Shown here one piece after another: positions 36,372-44,568 of a DNA stretch of 45,737 nt (the stretch's first letter is position 1; the number at the start of each line of letters is the position of its first letter). The position numbers and the translations under genes are program-made. Below the pieces are notes generated by a model. The model saw only the letters and a program-made list of their open reading frames with translations, searched no databases and had not been told where the DNA came from. Origin of the DNA: Methanobacteriaceae archaeon (GTDB lineage: Archaea > Methanobacteriota > Methanobacteria > Methanobacteriales > Methanobacteriaceae); contig DAHVOW010000012.1 in NCBI GenBank assembly GCA_027318585.1, positions 1-45,737 of the forward strand, written 5' to 3'.

Positions 36372-37718
36372 ATGCGATTGGTACTGGCTGGTACTGGCAG
36401 TGCAGTGGGAAAAACCACCATTGCCACCGGTATAATGAAGGCTTTTTCAAGAGAATCAAAAGTACAACCTTTTAAAGTGGGACCGGACTACATTGACCCC
36501 ACCTATCACACCCTGGCCACCGGCCACAGCTCCCGAAATCTGGATTCCTTTTTTATGTCAGAACCCCAGATAAGAGAGGCTTTTCAAAGGGGTATTGACA
36601 TTTCAAAATCAGAAATGGGGATAATTGAAGGTGTTAGGGGGCTATACGAAGGTATCAGCCCCACGGGGGATGTTGGAAACACCGCTTCAGTAGCCAAGGC
36701 TTTGAACGCTCCGGTGATCCTTATATTGAATTCTCGCAGTCTGGTAAAAAGTGCCGCGGCCATAGTTATAGGCTTTAAAAGCCTGGACCCGGATGTACGC
36801 ATTGAGGGCGTGATTCTGAACCAGGTAAAAAACCGAAAACATTACCTTAAAACCAAAGAAGCAGTTGAAAAACTGGCTAAAACCCCAGTTGTGGGAGGAA
36901 TACCACGCAGTGATGAAATAAGAGTTGAGCAACGTCACTTGGGATTGGTGCCCGCTGTGGAACGGGAGAATATCCTGGGACATATCAGAGATTGGGGGCA
37001 GGTAATGGAGGAAAATCTGGATCTGGATGCCCTGAAACAGATAATGCAAGGTGCTGGTCCACTTCCCCCTGGAAGGGAAGCCTTGTGGAAAAAAGGGGCT
37101 AAAAAACGGGTTAAAATAGGTGTGGCCTGGGATGAAGTCTTCACTTTCTATTATCAGGAGAATCTGGAGGCACTGGAGGCCAACCATGCTGATCTGATCT
37201 ACTTCAGCCCTCTCCACCATGAGGAAGTTCCGGATGTGGATGGACTTTACATCGGTGGAGGCTATCCCGAGATCTTCACCCGAGAACTGGAAGCCAACAT
37301 CTCCATGCGCCAATCCCTGGTTAAGTTTCACCAGGAGGAACGCCCCATATACGCTGAATGTGGAGGTCTAATGTATTTGACCCGCAGTATCAATGACCAG
37401 GATATGTGTGGAATATTCCCTTACCACTCCCATATGACTACCAAACCTCAAGCCCTTAGTTATGTTATCTCTCAGGCCATAGAAGATAATTTAATTCTTA
37501 AAAAGGGAGAAATCTTCCGAGGCCATGAATTTCATTATTCTCGGGTTGAAATAACCGGTAAACAACCCAAATTTGCCTTCGATGTTCTGCGTGGAAATGG
37601 CATTCTTTCTAAAAAGGATGGTTTAATGAATAAAAATGCTTTGGCAAGTTATGTCCATACACACGTAGCTGCTTGCCCACCATTCCCGGCTAACTTCACG
37701 GATTGTGCCCGAAAGTAG
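36372..37718 (+). CDS. cbiA: Cobyrinate / Ni-sirohydrochlorin a,c-diamide synthase
   Basis: This glutamine-dependent amidase converts the a and c carboxylates of cobyrinate, or in methanogens of Ni-sirohydrochlorin for coenzyme F430 (the CfbB role), to amides. The N-terminal P-loop is GTGSAVGKTT at residues 7-16. The C-terminal glutaminase domain has YIGGGYPEIF, the catalytic Cys in AECGGLMYL and the RGHEFHYSR segment. The protein has 448 residues. I chose ATG 36372 by homology; ATG 36327 would add 15 residues. The sequence alone does not tell cobamide from F430 duty, so the symbol is the generic one. Confidence 0.88.
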   Translation: MRLVLAGTGSAVGKTTIATGIMKAFSRESKVQPFKVGPDYIDPTYHTLATGHSSRNLDSFFMSEPQIREAFQRGIDISKSEMGIIEGVRGLYEGISPTGDVGNTASVAKALNAPVILILNSRSLVKSAAAIVIGFKSLDPDVRIEGVILNQVKNRKHYLKTKEAVEKLAKTPVVGGIPRSDEIRVEQRHLGLVPAVERENILGHIRDWGQVMEENLDLDALKQIMQGAGPLPPGREALWKKGAKKRVKIGVAWDEVFTFYYQENLEALEANHADLIYFSPLHHEEVPDVDGLYIGGGYPEIFTRELEANISMRQSLVKFHQEERPIYAECGGLMYLTRSINDQDMCGIFPYHSHMTTKPQALSYVISQAIEDNLILKKGEIFRGHEFHYSRVEITGKQPKFAFDVLRGNGILSKKDGLMNKNALASYVHTHVAACPPFPANFTDCARK

Positions 37719-37795
37719 TGGGGGATACTTTTATATTTCCAGACATTATATCAAATTAATCTGAAACTTTTTAATCTAAAACCAGGCGGAATGAA

Positions 37796-38914
37796 ATGAA
37801 AGCAAGAGAAATTGATCTTTTTTCACCATACATCGTGTTGGTAGTAATTGGGCTTTACATAGCTTTGGCTCTGGTAGGATTTGAAAAACACTTAAGGAAC
37901 TTACAGTATCCAGACCCAGTAACCTTCGGTTACATGTTACTGGGATCTTTATTCTTCCTACTGGGGGTAGTTTTTCCCTGGTTTATTCATCGTTACTCCG
38001 GCCACCTTAAAACATTCTTCAATAAACCACCCACCGGAGGTGATCCGACCTGGTACTCCCGACTGAAATATCTAGTTGACGAGAGATTACTACTGGGAAT
38101 AGTCATTTCCAGCCTCCTCCTGCAGGGTATTAATCTTTATCTTTTAGGCGGCATCCCCTTACTGAGTGGCTATCTAAAGTTTAAGGCCACCACAGATTTA
38201 TGGCGTATAGCATACCCCCTTTTTTTACCTGCTTTAAACCTCCTTATAGCCAAATACCATCGAAAACTATATTATCTCTTATTTTTAATTGGTCTAGTAC
38301 TATTTGGCCTATCCGGTTATCGTACAACCACCCTGGCCATAATAATCAGTGTATTTATCACCACCTATTATACTCGCCGCCTTAAAACCACCCATATTTT
38401 GGGATTCATCTCCTTTATTGTTATAATCGGCATAATGGTGGGTTACATAGCTGTTAAAGCAATCGAATGGCAACAATGGAGTCTGAACCCCTTCGATCTG
38501 GTTTTTTACCGGGCGGCTTTCACAACCATGGTCCTCTCTAAAATTGTGGCTATGCAGGGTGCTACTGGTGGGGACCTGTTTCTACAGATATTTTCTTCTG
38601 GCCATCCAAGGGTAACGGTGGGATGCACTGCCCTGGGTTACAAGGCTTGCATCACCTCCACTATCTTCGGTCCGGCCTTATTGGACTTCGGGGCCTTCGG
38701 CCTTACAATACAGATGTTCATCATTGGCTTTGCCTTAAGAATGGTTTATAATGTGCAGAAACTTAAAAATGGTGCTTTCACAGCACTTTATTCTATTATT
38801 CTGGCCCATACCCTCATATGGATCGAAACTGGTCCTACTGATATCACGGTCTGGTTTTTCTATGCTTTAGCACTCTTCGGAGTGGTGGTGTTCTGGTATA
38901 GATATTCTAAATGA
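37796..38914 (+). CDS. Polytopic membrane protein, oligosaccharide repeat-unit polymerase-like
   Basis: The 372-residue protein has about ten membrane helices. It carries the pattern LLGGIPLLSGYLKFKATTDL and, further on, LFGLSGYRTTTLAI. These resemble archaeal and bacterial repeat-unit polymerases of the Wzy/EpsG type that link surface sugars. A large loop follows helix 7 with GHPRVTVGCTALGYK. No glycosyltransferase genes are adjacent, so the function is tentative. It could act with the polyprenyl carrier recycled by UppP. The ribosome site is weak (GGCGGAATGAAATG). Confidence 0.6.
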   Translation: MKAREIDLFSPYIVLVVIGLYIALALVGFEKHLRNLQYPDPVTFGYMLLGSLFFLLGVVFPWFIHRYSGHLKTFFNKPPTGGDPTWYSRLKYLVDERLLLGIVISSLLLQGINLYLLGGIPLLSGYLKFKATTDLWRIAYPLFLPALNLLIAKYHRKLYYLLFLIGLVLFGLSGYRTTTLAIIISVFITTYYTRRLKTTHILGFISFIVIIGIMVGYIAVKAIEWQQWSLNPFDLVFYRAAFTTMVLSKIVAMQGATGGDLFLQIFSSGHPRVTVGCTALGYKACITSTIFGPALLDFGAFGLTIQMFIIGFALRMVYNVQKLKNGAFTALYSIILAHTLIWIETGPTDITVWFFYALALFGVVVFWYRYSK

Positions 38915-38973
38915 ATTTTAATTTAATTATATGCACTTTAAAATAAATCCAAATTCTTTATCAACTCCATTTT

Positions 38974-38986
38974 TTCTACGGTAGAA
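38974..38986. repeat. Palindrome TTCTACGGTAGAA, copy 3
   Basis: The arms match those at 18643 and 18694 exactly; only the central base differs (G). It is paired with the copy at 39016. Confidence 0.6.
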
Positions 38987-39015
38987 ATAATGACTTCGCT
39001 ATACTTAACAATATT

Positions 39016-39028
39016 TTCTACAGTAGAA
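39016..39028. repeat. Palindrome TTCTACAGTAGAA, copy 4
   Basis: It starts 42 bp after copy 3, about four helical turns. Here the palindrome extends to TTTTCTACAGTAGAAAAT. The AT-rich tract follows directly, as at the other locus. Confidence 0.6.
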
Positions 39029-39264
39029 AATAATCGGGGCATAATAATCTTAAAACACTATATTAATTTAATAAAACAAGATTTATTAATTAAGAATAAT
39101 ATTAAATCATTTATTTTATTTATAGGCTCTTATAAACAGTTTTTTAATATTCTTTCTATTAGATTTTTTTTAATACTTTTATAAATCAATAATATTATTA
39201 TTAGTGGGGTGAGTAGGGTATAAAGAAAATTATTAATAATTATGTAGGTTTTGTAGATCAAAAA

Positions 39265-39289
39265 GTTACACTTGAAATGGTGGTCTAAA
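39265..39289 (+). repeat. Lone ORB-like repeat, 39 kb from the origin
   Basis: GTTACACTTGAAATG is a perfect match to the ORB core, and the following GTGGTCT resembles the TATGTCT of the full ORB at 71. An inverted repeat TGGTGGT (39278-39284) / ACCACCA (39295-39301) overlaps its 3' half. It should bind Orc1/Cdc6. Confidence 0.65.
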
Positions 39290-39490
39290 TACTCACCACC
39301 AGTTCATAGCATATAAAAATCATAGATTAAAAAACATTCTTATATCCTTTTAATAGTCTATTTAATTAAAAATATTGTATTTAAAACCAAAATAAATCAA
39401 AATTTTAATTATTTTGATAAAATAAAATTATATAGTAATTCTTTATTTCATATACTCTTCATAAGCACTGTAGACTGGAGAGAGTATGAG

Positions 39491-39498
39491 TATAAAAA
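39491..39498 (+). promoter_or_regulatory. TATA box for mtd
   Basis: TATAAAAA preceded by ATGAG is the best TATA element upstream of mtd. It predicts a transcript start near 39520 and a leader of about 45 nt. Confidence 0.55.
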
Positions 39499-39564
39499 CC
39501 TTTTTGAAAAAATTAAATGAAAAAATACTTATTAGATCATCAAAATAGCATCACCGGTGATAAA

Positions 39565-40395
39565 ATGGTTGTTAAAATAGGAGTTATTAAATGCGGTAAC
39601 CTAGGTACCTCTCCTGTCATCGACTTAGTTTTAGACGAGAGGGCCGACCGACCTAACATAGATGTAAGAGGAGTGGGTTCAGGTGCAAAGATGAACCCCG
39701 AGCAGATCGAAGAAGCCGTGCCAAAAATAATGGACTTTGACCCCGATTTCGTGGTATTCATCAGCCCCAACCCTGGCGCCCCTGGCCCAGCAAGAGCAAG
39801 AGAACTATTATCTGAGATGGATGTTCCCGCCATTATTGTGGGAGATGCTCCTGGAATGGGTAAAAGAGAAGAAATGGATGAGCAAGGCCTGGGATACATA
39901 GTTGTCCTGGGAGATCCAATGATCGGTGCTCGAAGAGAATTCCTGGACCCCACTGAAATGGCCAGCTTCAACGCCGATGTTATAAAGGTACTGGCTGCCA
40001 CCGGAGCTTACCGTGTGGTACAAGAGACCCTGGATGGTATCATAGCTACCTGCGAAGCCGGTAACGATATTGAATTACCAAAAGTAGTAATTGACGCTGC
40101 CAAAGCCACCGATGCTGGCGGATTCGCTAACCCTTACGCTAAAGCTAAAGCCATGGCTGCTTACGAAATTGCTGCTAAAGTGGGTGACATAGACCTGAAA
40201 GGTTGTTTCATGGTTAAAGAAATGGAAAAATACGTACCTATAGTTGCATCTGCCCACGAAATGATTGCAGCTGCCGCTAAATTAGCCGTAGAAGCCCGTG
40301 AAATAGAAAAAGCCAATGACACTGTCGTGCGTAAACCACACGGTGCACAGGGCCAGACTCTGTTCAAGACCGAGTTAGTATCAAAACCAGAATAA
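39565..40395 (+). CDS. mtd: F420-dependent methylenetetrahydromethanopterin dehydrogenase
   Basis: Mtd oxidises or reduces methylene-/methenyl-tetrahydromethanopterin with coenzyme F420, a central step of CO2-reducing methanogenesis in the cytoplasm. The 276-residue protein starts MVVKIGVIKCGNLGTSPVIDL and has FISPNPGAPGPARARE and GDAPGMGKREEMDEQGLGYI, all standard. The length equals that of known Mtd. ATG 39565 follows GGTGAT, which rules out ATG 39517. Codon use (GCC, GAA, AAA, GGT rich) fits a highly expressed gene. A strong terminator follows, so it is a single-gene unit. Confidence 0.97.
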   Translation: MVVKIGVIKCGNLGTSPVIDLVLDERADRPNIDVRGVGSGAKMNPEQIEEAVPKIMDFDPDFVVFISPNPGAPGPARARELLSEMDVPAIIVGDAPGMGKREEMDEQGLGYIVVLGDPMIGARREFLDPTEMASFNADVIKVLAATGAYRVVQETLDGIIATCEAGNDIELPKVVIDAAKATDAGGFANPYAKAKAMAAYEIAAKVGDIDLKGCFMVKEMEKYVPIVASAHEMIAAAAKLAVEAREIEKANDTVVRKPHGAQGQTLFKTELVSKPE

Positions 40396-40406
40396 GATAT
40401 AATTAA

Positions 40407-40442
40407 AAAGCAGTCCCTGGGACTGCTTTAATTTGTTTTTTT
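40407..40442 (+). terminator. mtd terminator
   Basis: AAAGCAGTC and GACTGCTTT form a perfect 9-bp stem around CCTGG (40407-40429), followed by AATTTGTTTTTTT. It is the strongest hairpin-plus-T-run in the window. Confidence 0.8.
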
Positions 40443-40572
40443 AATTTGAATTAGGTATTTTTTGAATTTATTAAATTATCAAAAGTATCATCTTCACGGT
40501 CTCTTACTGGGAAATAATCTTAAATTCTTGATAATACAAAATACCAAATAAATCGTAAAGGTTGTTTAAAGA

Positions 40573-41778
40573 ATGATCGAGGATCTCATAAAACGTTTCT
40601 ATGATGCAGCCAGCATGCAGCGCTGGAACGATCATATTCGCCTGGTAGAACTAATTGAACTTGATAAACAAGCTCACAAAATGGTTATTGCATACGTAAT
40701 AGCAAAGTTTGAAGAAGAAAGACTAGGGGCAGGAAATGTGGACTGGATCAAACTTATTGAGGGTGGAATCTTCGAATTTCTGCACCGTCTGGTGTTAACC
40801 GATATAAAACCACCAGTTTTCCATAAGATGATGGCTGAAAAGGGGAAGGAATTAAATAAACATGTTTTTAAGGAGTTAAAACTCGATTTAGATGGATTGG
40901 GAGATCCAGAATTTAAAGATAGATTTGAGAGTTATTTTTCAAGCCCTGAAAACACTCTTGAGCGCCGTATACTCCGTGCAGCCCATTATCTAGCTACTAA
41001 CTGGGAATTCAAGATCATATACCATGCTGCACCATTCATCTACGGAATTGAAAAAACTAAAGAAAACATCGAAAACCAGATTGAAGACCATTACGACTTG
41101 ATAGGCGTGCAGAAAATTCTTCTGGGAAAGAAATCCTATGGTTTCATAGATCTTTGTGGACAACTCCGTTTTCAGAAAAGATGGGCACATACACCCCGTA
41201 TACCTGAAACTTCGGTTTTGGGGCACATGTTCATAGTAGCGGCTACTTCTTATTTGGGGACCCTGGAGATGGGAGTAAAACCATGCAATAAGAGACTTTA
41301 CAACAATTTTTATGCTGGCCTTTTCCATGACCTTCCGGAAGTACTTACCAAGGATATTATATCCCCTATCAAACGTTCTGTGGAAGGATTGGAAGACACA
41401 ATTAAAAATTATGAAGACTACCAGATGAATGAAGAATTATTGCCCCTCTTGCCAAAAACCTGGCATGGCGAGATGCAGTATTTCACCTATGGGGAGTTCA
41501 AAAATAAGGCCAAGGTCAATGGAGAAATAATTTTAGATATTTCGTTTAAAGACTTAAACCAGAAATTCAATGAAGACCAATTCTCTCCCATGGATGGGGA
41601 GATGATAAAAGCATTCGATCAACTATCAGCGTTTATAGAGGCCAAGCTATCAATCAAGCATGGAGTTTCTTCAGATGCTCTTTTTGAGGCACAAACTAAT
41701 ATTTATAAAGCAATGAAGGATTTAAAGATTTCTGGAATAAATTTTGGTAAGATATTCCGTTACTTCTCTGACAATTAA
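40573..41778 (+). CDS. HD-domain phosphohydrolase
   Basis: This 401-residue protein has an HD metal site in its second half: ETSVLGHMFIVA around residue 214-225 and AGLFHDLPEVLTKDIISPIK around 254-273. The pattern resembles YfbR-type 5'-nucleotidases. The N-terminal 200 residues also contain a partly HD-like helical region (WNDHIRLVELIELDKQAHKM) that may be a degenerate copy. The substrate is probably a nucleotide, but this is inferred. It has no clear ribosome site and follows the mtd terminator, so it has its own promoter. Confidence 0.82.
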   Translation: MIEDLIKRFYDAASMQRWNDHIRLVELIELDKQAHKMVIAYVIAKFEEERLGAGNVDWIKLIEGGIFEFLHRLVLTDIKPPVFHKMMAEKGKELNKHVFKELKLDLDGLGDPEFKDRFESYFSSPENTLERRILRAAHYLATNWEFKIIYHAAPFIYGIEKTKENIENQIEDHYDLIGVQKILLGKKSYGFIDLCGQLRFQKRWAHTPRIPETSVLGHMFIVAATSYLGTLEMGVKPCNKRLYNNFYAGLFHDLPEVLTKDIISPIKRSVEGLEDTIKNYEDYQMNEELLPLLPKTWHGEMQYFTYGEFKNKAKVNGEIILDISFKDLNQKFNEDQFSPMDGEMIKAFDQLSAFIEAKLSIKHGVSSDALFEAQTNIYKAMKDLKISGINFGKIFRYFSDN

Positions 41779-41803
41779 CAATATCCCCTGAACTACCCAA
41801 CAA

Positions 41804-42274
41804 TTATTCCATAAAGTACTGACTGAACTCTTCCGCTTTGGCAGCCCATTCACCACTCTTCTGGTCTTTGCCAGTGATTATCAATTTTTCCACAAATTCC
41901 ATCCCCTGCACATCCAGGGCTATCTTTATCTGTTCAGTGGCCCCCTGCTTCCCATCACCACCCATGGTGACCAGGATGGCCAACTTTTTACCTTTCACAT
42001 TTTCCAGCTGACTAAGGAACTGATTCACCCCTGGGGGGACGCGGCCGGCCCAGACGGGACAACAGAGTAGTAAACAATCATATTCAGTCAGATCAGTAAT
42101 ACAATCTTTTATAGGCCATTTTTTTTCCAAATAGGCATGAATTGCCTTTATCATATACCAGCGGTCTTTAATAGGTTGGATTACTGTTAAATCCGCGTTT
42201 ATATTTTTTTTTATTCTTTCGGCTACAACCATGGTATTTCCTGTATAAGAATAGCACGCTATAAGAGTTTTCAT
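41804..42274 (-). CDS. Flavodoxin-like protein
   Basis: This small electron carrier or reductase binds FMN. The 156-residue protein begins MKTLIACYSYTGNTMVVAERI, with the phosphate-binding SYTGNT at 8-13. It has the second FMN loop in CCPVWAGRVPPGVNQFL and the third in MGGDGKQGATEQI. The length fits short-chain flavodoxins. Partners are unknown; the ferredoxin and iron-sulfur flavoprotein genes nearby hint at redox traffic. The gene begins 50 bp downstream of the TMEM175-like gene on the same strand. Confidence 0.87.
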   Translation of the reverse strand: MKTLIACYSYTGNTMVVAERIKKNINADLTVIQPIKDRWYMIKAIHAYLEKKWPIKDCITDLTEYDCLLLCCPVWAGRVPPGVNQFLSQLENVKGKKLAILVTMGGDGKQGATEQIKIALDVQGMEFVEKLIITGKDQKSGEWAAKAEEFSQYFME

Positions 42275-42324
42275 TATATCAAATGCTCCATTATATCTAT
42301 TTTTAATAAGATTATCTTAACACT

Positions 42325-42963
42325 CTATTTATCATTCTTTCGGATCTTCTTTGGAATCCATATTCTGCGGCCCACTACGAATAAAACTGGAATTAGGTAT
42401 AAAAAGATCATACTCCAACGAGGGCTTATAAAGGAGATTATCATGGCAATGATAATAACTCCCGGCAGTAGTAGAATGGTTTTTTTCACGTAATTATAGT
42501 AGGAGGTGATGTTTTCTGCCATCAAGTGATGTTTCACTGCATATTGCCAGATCAGATAATAAAAAAAGCCTATAAATAGTAGATTTAAATCAAAAATTAG
42601 TTGTGATATCTGGAAATGGCCGAATTGTGCAATTAGTGAGGTTGATAGTGGAACAAGACCTATGAACATTAACCAAAATATATTAATCCATATAAGTGTA
42701 TAATCCGCCTTTTTAACCACATAAAACATGTGGTGGACGATCCAGAACACTGCCAGAATCAGGAAACTTAAAAAGTAAACTGCAAATTTGGGAATCACAT
42801 TGCCCATGGTGTTCATTAAAAGGGGGTAACTGGAAACCGGTCCTACAGGGATCTCGATGGTCACCACCAGGATGGTCATGGCAATTGCAAATATTCCATC
42901 GGAGAGTGCTTCCAATCTCCCAGTAGGAACTAAAAGCCCCATATGGCTTTTGTCATCCTTCAT
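42325..42963 (-). CDS. TMEM175/DUF1211 family membrane protein, possible potassium channel
   Basis: Prokaryotic TMEM175 proteins are potassium-permeable channels whose first helix carries a conserved (F/L)SDGxFAIAxT motif. Here it reads LSDGIFAIAMTILV at residues 19-32. Six membrane helices are visible in 212 residues, which is one TMEM175 repeat and would assemble as a tetramer. The start ATG overlaps the hisB stop (ATGA), so the gene is translated from the hisB message. That pairing is odd functionally and probably reflects compact gene packing. Confidence 0.85.
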   Translation of the reverse strand: MKDDKSHMGLLVPTGRLEALSDGIFAIAMTILVVTIEIPVGPVSSYPLLMNTMGNVIPKFAVYFLSFLILAVFWIVHHMFYVVKKADYTLIWINIFWLMFIGLVPLSTSLIAQFGHFQISQLIFDLNLLFIGFFYYLIWQYAVKHHLMAENITSYYNYVKKTILLLPGVIIIAMIISFISPRWSMIFLYLIPVLFVVGRRIWIPKKIRKNDK

Positions 42964-43520
42964 AATACGCCATTGGTGCTGGGAACTAAATCATGTTCTA
43001 TACGGCTGGCGTCCTTCAGAGCCCGGGCCAGGGCCTTGAACAGGGCTTCAACCTGGTGGTGATCATTTTCTCCCTCAGTTCGGGCATGCAGATTTATCTG
43101 TGCTGCATGGGCAAAGGATTCAAAAAAATGTGGAACATTCTCAGTACTCAAATCACCTATTTTATCGTTATTAAAATTCATATCCAGGACGGAGTAACTT
43201 CGTCCGCTAAGATCAACCACCACCAGGGCCAGGGACTCATCCATGGGAACTAAAGAGTTAGCCACTCTTTTTATACCTTTTTTATCTCCCAGGGCTTCTT
43301 TAAAAGCCTGACCCAGTGTAATACCCACATCTTCCACCGTGTGATGGTCATCAACTTGTAAATCGCCTTTTACGGTTAGATTGAGATCGAAAAGCCCGTG
43401 ACGTGCAAATGAATCTAGCATGTGGTCGAAAAATTTAATTCCAGTTTCTATCTGGTAATTTCCTTTCCCATCAAGGTTTAGTTCTAATTCGATATCAGTC
43501 TCCGAGGTCTTCCTCTTCAT
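42960..43520 (-). CDS. hisB: Imidazoleglycerol-phosphate dehydratase
   Basis: HisB dehydrates imidazoleglycerol phosphate in histidine synthesis. The 186-residue manganese enzyme has FFDHMLDSFARHGLFDL and DDHHTVEDVGITLGQAF, and its mirror-image second half ends with ARTEGENDHHQVEALFKALARAL (in part). It has no fused phosphatase, as expected in archaea. I chose ATG 43520 (MKRKTSETD), with AAGGA five bases upstream. It overlaps the ferredoxin gene by 26 nt, and longer starts at 43526 and 43541 are possible. No other his gene is nearby. Confidence 0.95.
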   Translation of the reverse strand: MKRKTSETDIELELNLDGKGNYQIETGIKFFDHMLDSFARHGLFDLNLTVKGDLQVDDHHTVEDVGITLGQAFKEALGDKKGIKRVANSLVPMDESLALVVVDLSGRSYSVLDMNFNNDKIGDLSTENVPHFFESFAHAAQINLHARTEGENDHHQVEALFKALARALKDASRIEHDLVPSTNGVL

Positions 43521-43737
43521 TTTCATCCTTCGGGATTTCATCTCTTATCACCCTTATGGCATCTTCTGGACATTTAGAAGCACAGATGGTGCACACGTGG
43601 CAGAAGCGTAAGTTGGTAGCCATGGCCTGTTTTTCTATGTTCCATATTTTGGCTCCCTTAGGACATTCTTCCTTGCAGATCCCGCAGCCAGTGCACTTTT
43701 CAAGGTCAACTTCTATTCTCATGTTATCTTTACCCAT
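43495..43737 (-). CDS. Two-cluster [4Fe-4S] ferredoxin
   Basis: This small electron-transfer protein has two cluster motifs, CTGCGICKEECP and CHVCTICASKCP, the standard 2[4Fe-4S] arrangement. The spacer between the halves is long (NIEKQAMATNLRF). A very acidic tail (DENEEEDLGD) follows. About 80 residues are predicted from ATG 43737; ATG 43722 (MRIEVDLEKC) is an equally likely start, and neither has a good ribosome site. A TATA-like AAATAAAG lies about 20-35 bp upstream. hisB overlaps its end, so the gene heads a ferredoxin-hisB-TMEM175 unit. Confidence 0.9.
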   Translation of the reverse strand: MGKDNMRIEVDLEKCTGCGICKEECPKGAKIWNIEKQAMATNLRFCHVCTICASKCPEDAIRVIRDEIPKDENEEEDLGD

Positions 43738-43803
43738 AATCAAGTTAAATTTCTTTATTTAATTCGATGATCAATAAAGGCTTTAAGAAACCTTACATGC
43801 TGA

Positions 43804-43834
43804 TAACTTATAAGTTCTTAGTTATAACTTATAT
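43804..43834. promoter_or_regulatory. TAACTTATAAGTT palindrome between modE-like and ferredoxin genes
   Basis: The 12-bp core AACTTATAAGTT (43805-43816) is identical to the palindrome upstream of parA. A further TAACTTATAT half-site lies at 43825-43834. It lies upstream of the ferredoxin gene and just after the ModE-like gene. Confidence 0.5.
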
Positions 43835-43837
43835 CTT

Positions 43838-44539
43838 CTAATTGATCTTTATAACTGATATGGATGCAGCTTTGAATCCGATATAAACTTTTTTCCCTAG
43901 GTTTAAGTCCAATTTTTCCCGGGAATACTCCGTGATATCTACCAAAAGGCTGAAACCATCGAGAGTTACGGTTAATCTGACGGTACCCTCTTTAAGTTCC
44001 ATGCCCACAATTTCACAGGGGAAAACATTTCTCAAACTGGATAGCTGGGGCTCTAACATGACCATGATATCATCGGGACTGATCAGCATAAGTACAGTAT
44101 CTCCCACATTAAGATCCTCGTTTAAGGGGATGGATATCTTCTGGTTATCCAATACAATCTTTATAATGCGTGATTCTTCATCGATTTCTGTAACCAGTCC
44201 GCTGATTTCATTGACTACCCGGTGCTTGCGAATCACATTAGATAGTTTAATGTATTCCCAGGTTATTGTCTTGCCAGTTTCTGATAGTTTACTTCCACCA
44301 CCCCCGCCCTTGCCACCTCGTTGGGTAATCACCACCGGTGATTGTATTTCGGTTTCCATTTCTTCGATGTATTTAAGGGCACTGCGGTATGGTATATTTG
44401 CTTTCTTTGAGGCTTTCATTATGGATCCTAGTTCGTCAATATATTTTAGAAGAAAGAACCTTTTTTGATTGAAAAAAACAGTTTTGTCCCCTATCTCTAA
44501 ACGGACATCCACCTGAAGTTCATCGTTTATATTAATCAT
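43838..44539 (-). CDS. ModE-like regulator with TOBE domains
   Basis: Residues 1-110 form a ModE/LysR-type winged helix (KRFFLLKYIDELGSIMKASKKANIPYRSALKYIEEME in part), including the Gly-rich RGGKGGGGGSKL turn typical of ModE. Residues 120-233 hold two TOBE-like domains (SGLVTEIDEESRIIKI and CEIVGMELKEGTVRL) that bind molybdate or tungstate. In a methanogen it would tune oxyanion uptake and the Mo/W formylmethanofuran dehydrogenases; this is inferred. The target genes are not in this window. The ATG at 44539 has only a weak ribosome site. Confidence 0.87.
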   Translation of the reverse strand: MININDELQVDVRLEIGDKTVFFNQKRFFLLKYIDELGSIMKASKKANIPYRSALKYIEEMETEIQSPVVITQRGGKGGGGGSKLSETGKTITWEYIKLSNVIRKHRVVNEISGLVTEIDEESRIIKIVLDNQKISIPLNEDLNVGDTVLMLISPDDIMVMLEPQLSSLRNVFPCEIVGMELKEGTVRLTVTLDGFSLLVDITEYSREKLDLNLGKKVYIGFKAASISVIKIN

Positions 44540-44568
44540 GTCATAAACCTGTTATTTGCCAATTATCT

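Larger units (their letters stand above)
38915..39564. other. 650-bp gap upstream of mtd with palindromes, AT-rich tract and a lone ORB
   Basis: The gap holds two TTCTACNGTAGAA palindromes (38974 and 39016), then about 150 bp of very AT-rich DNA. A TATA-like GGTATAAAG lies near 39219, and an ORB-like repeat at 39265 overlaps an inverted repeat. The mtd promoter is at the right end. A 64-codon frame at 38990-39184 is all low-complexity Ile/Leu/Phe/Asn and has no ribosome site, so I do not call it a gene. The length and contents are unusual for this gene-dense window. Confidence 0.6.

Noticed and set aside
36687..37331. 214-codon frame antisense to cbiA
   Set aside because: It is a shadow of the P-loop amidase gene, with no plausible start region and no motifs.
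38990..39184. 64-codon open frame in the gap before mtd
   Set aside because: It is low-complexity Ile/Leu/Phe/Asn sequence from an AT-rich tract, has no ribosome site and overlaps a palindrome.
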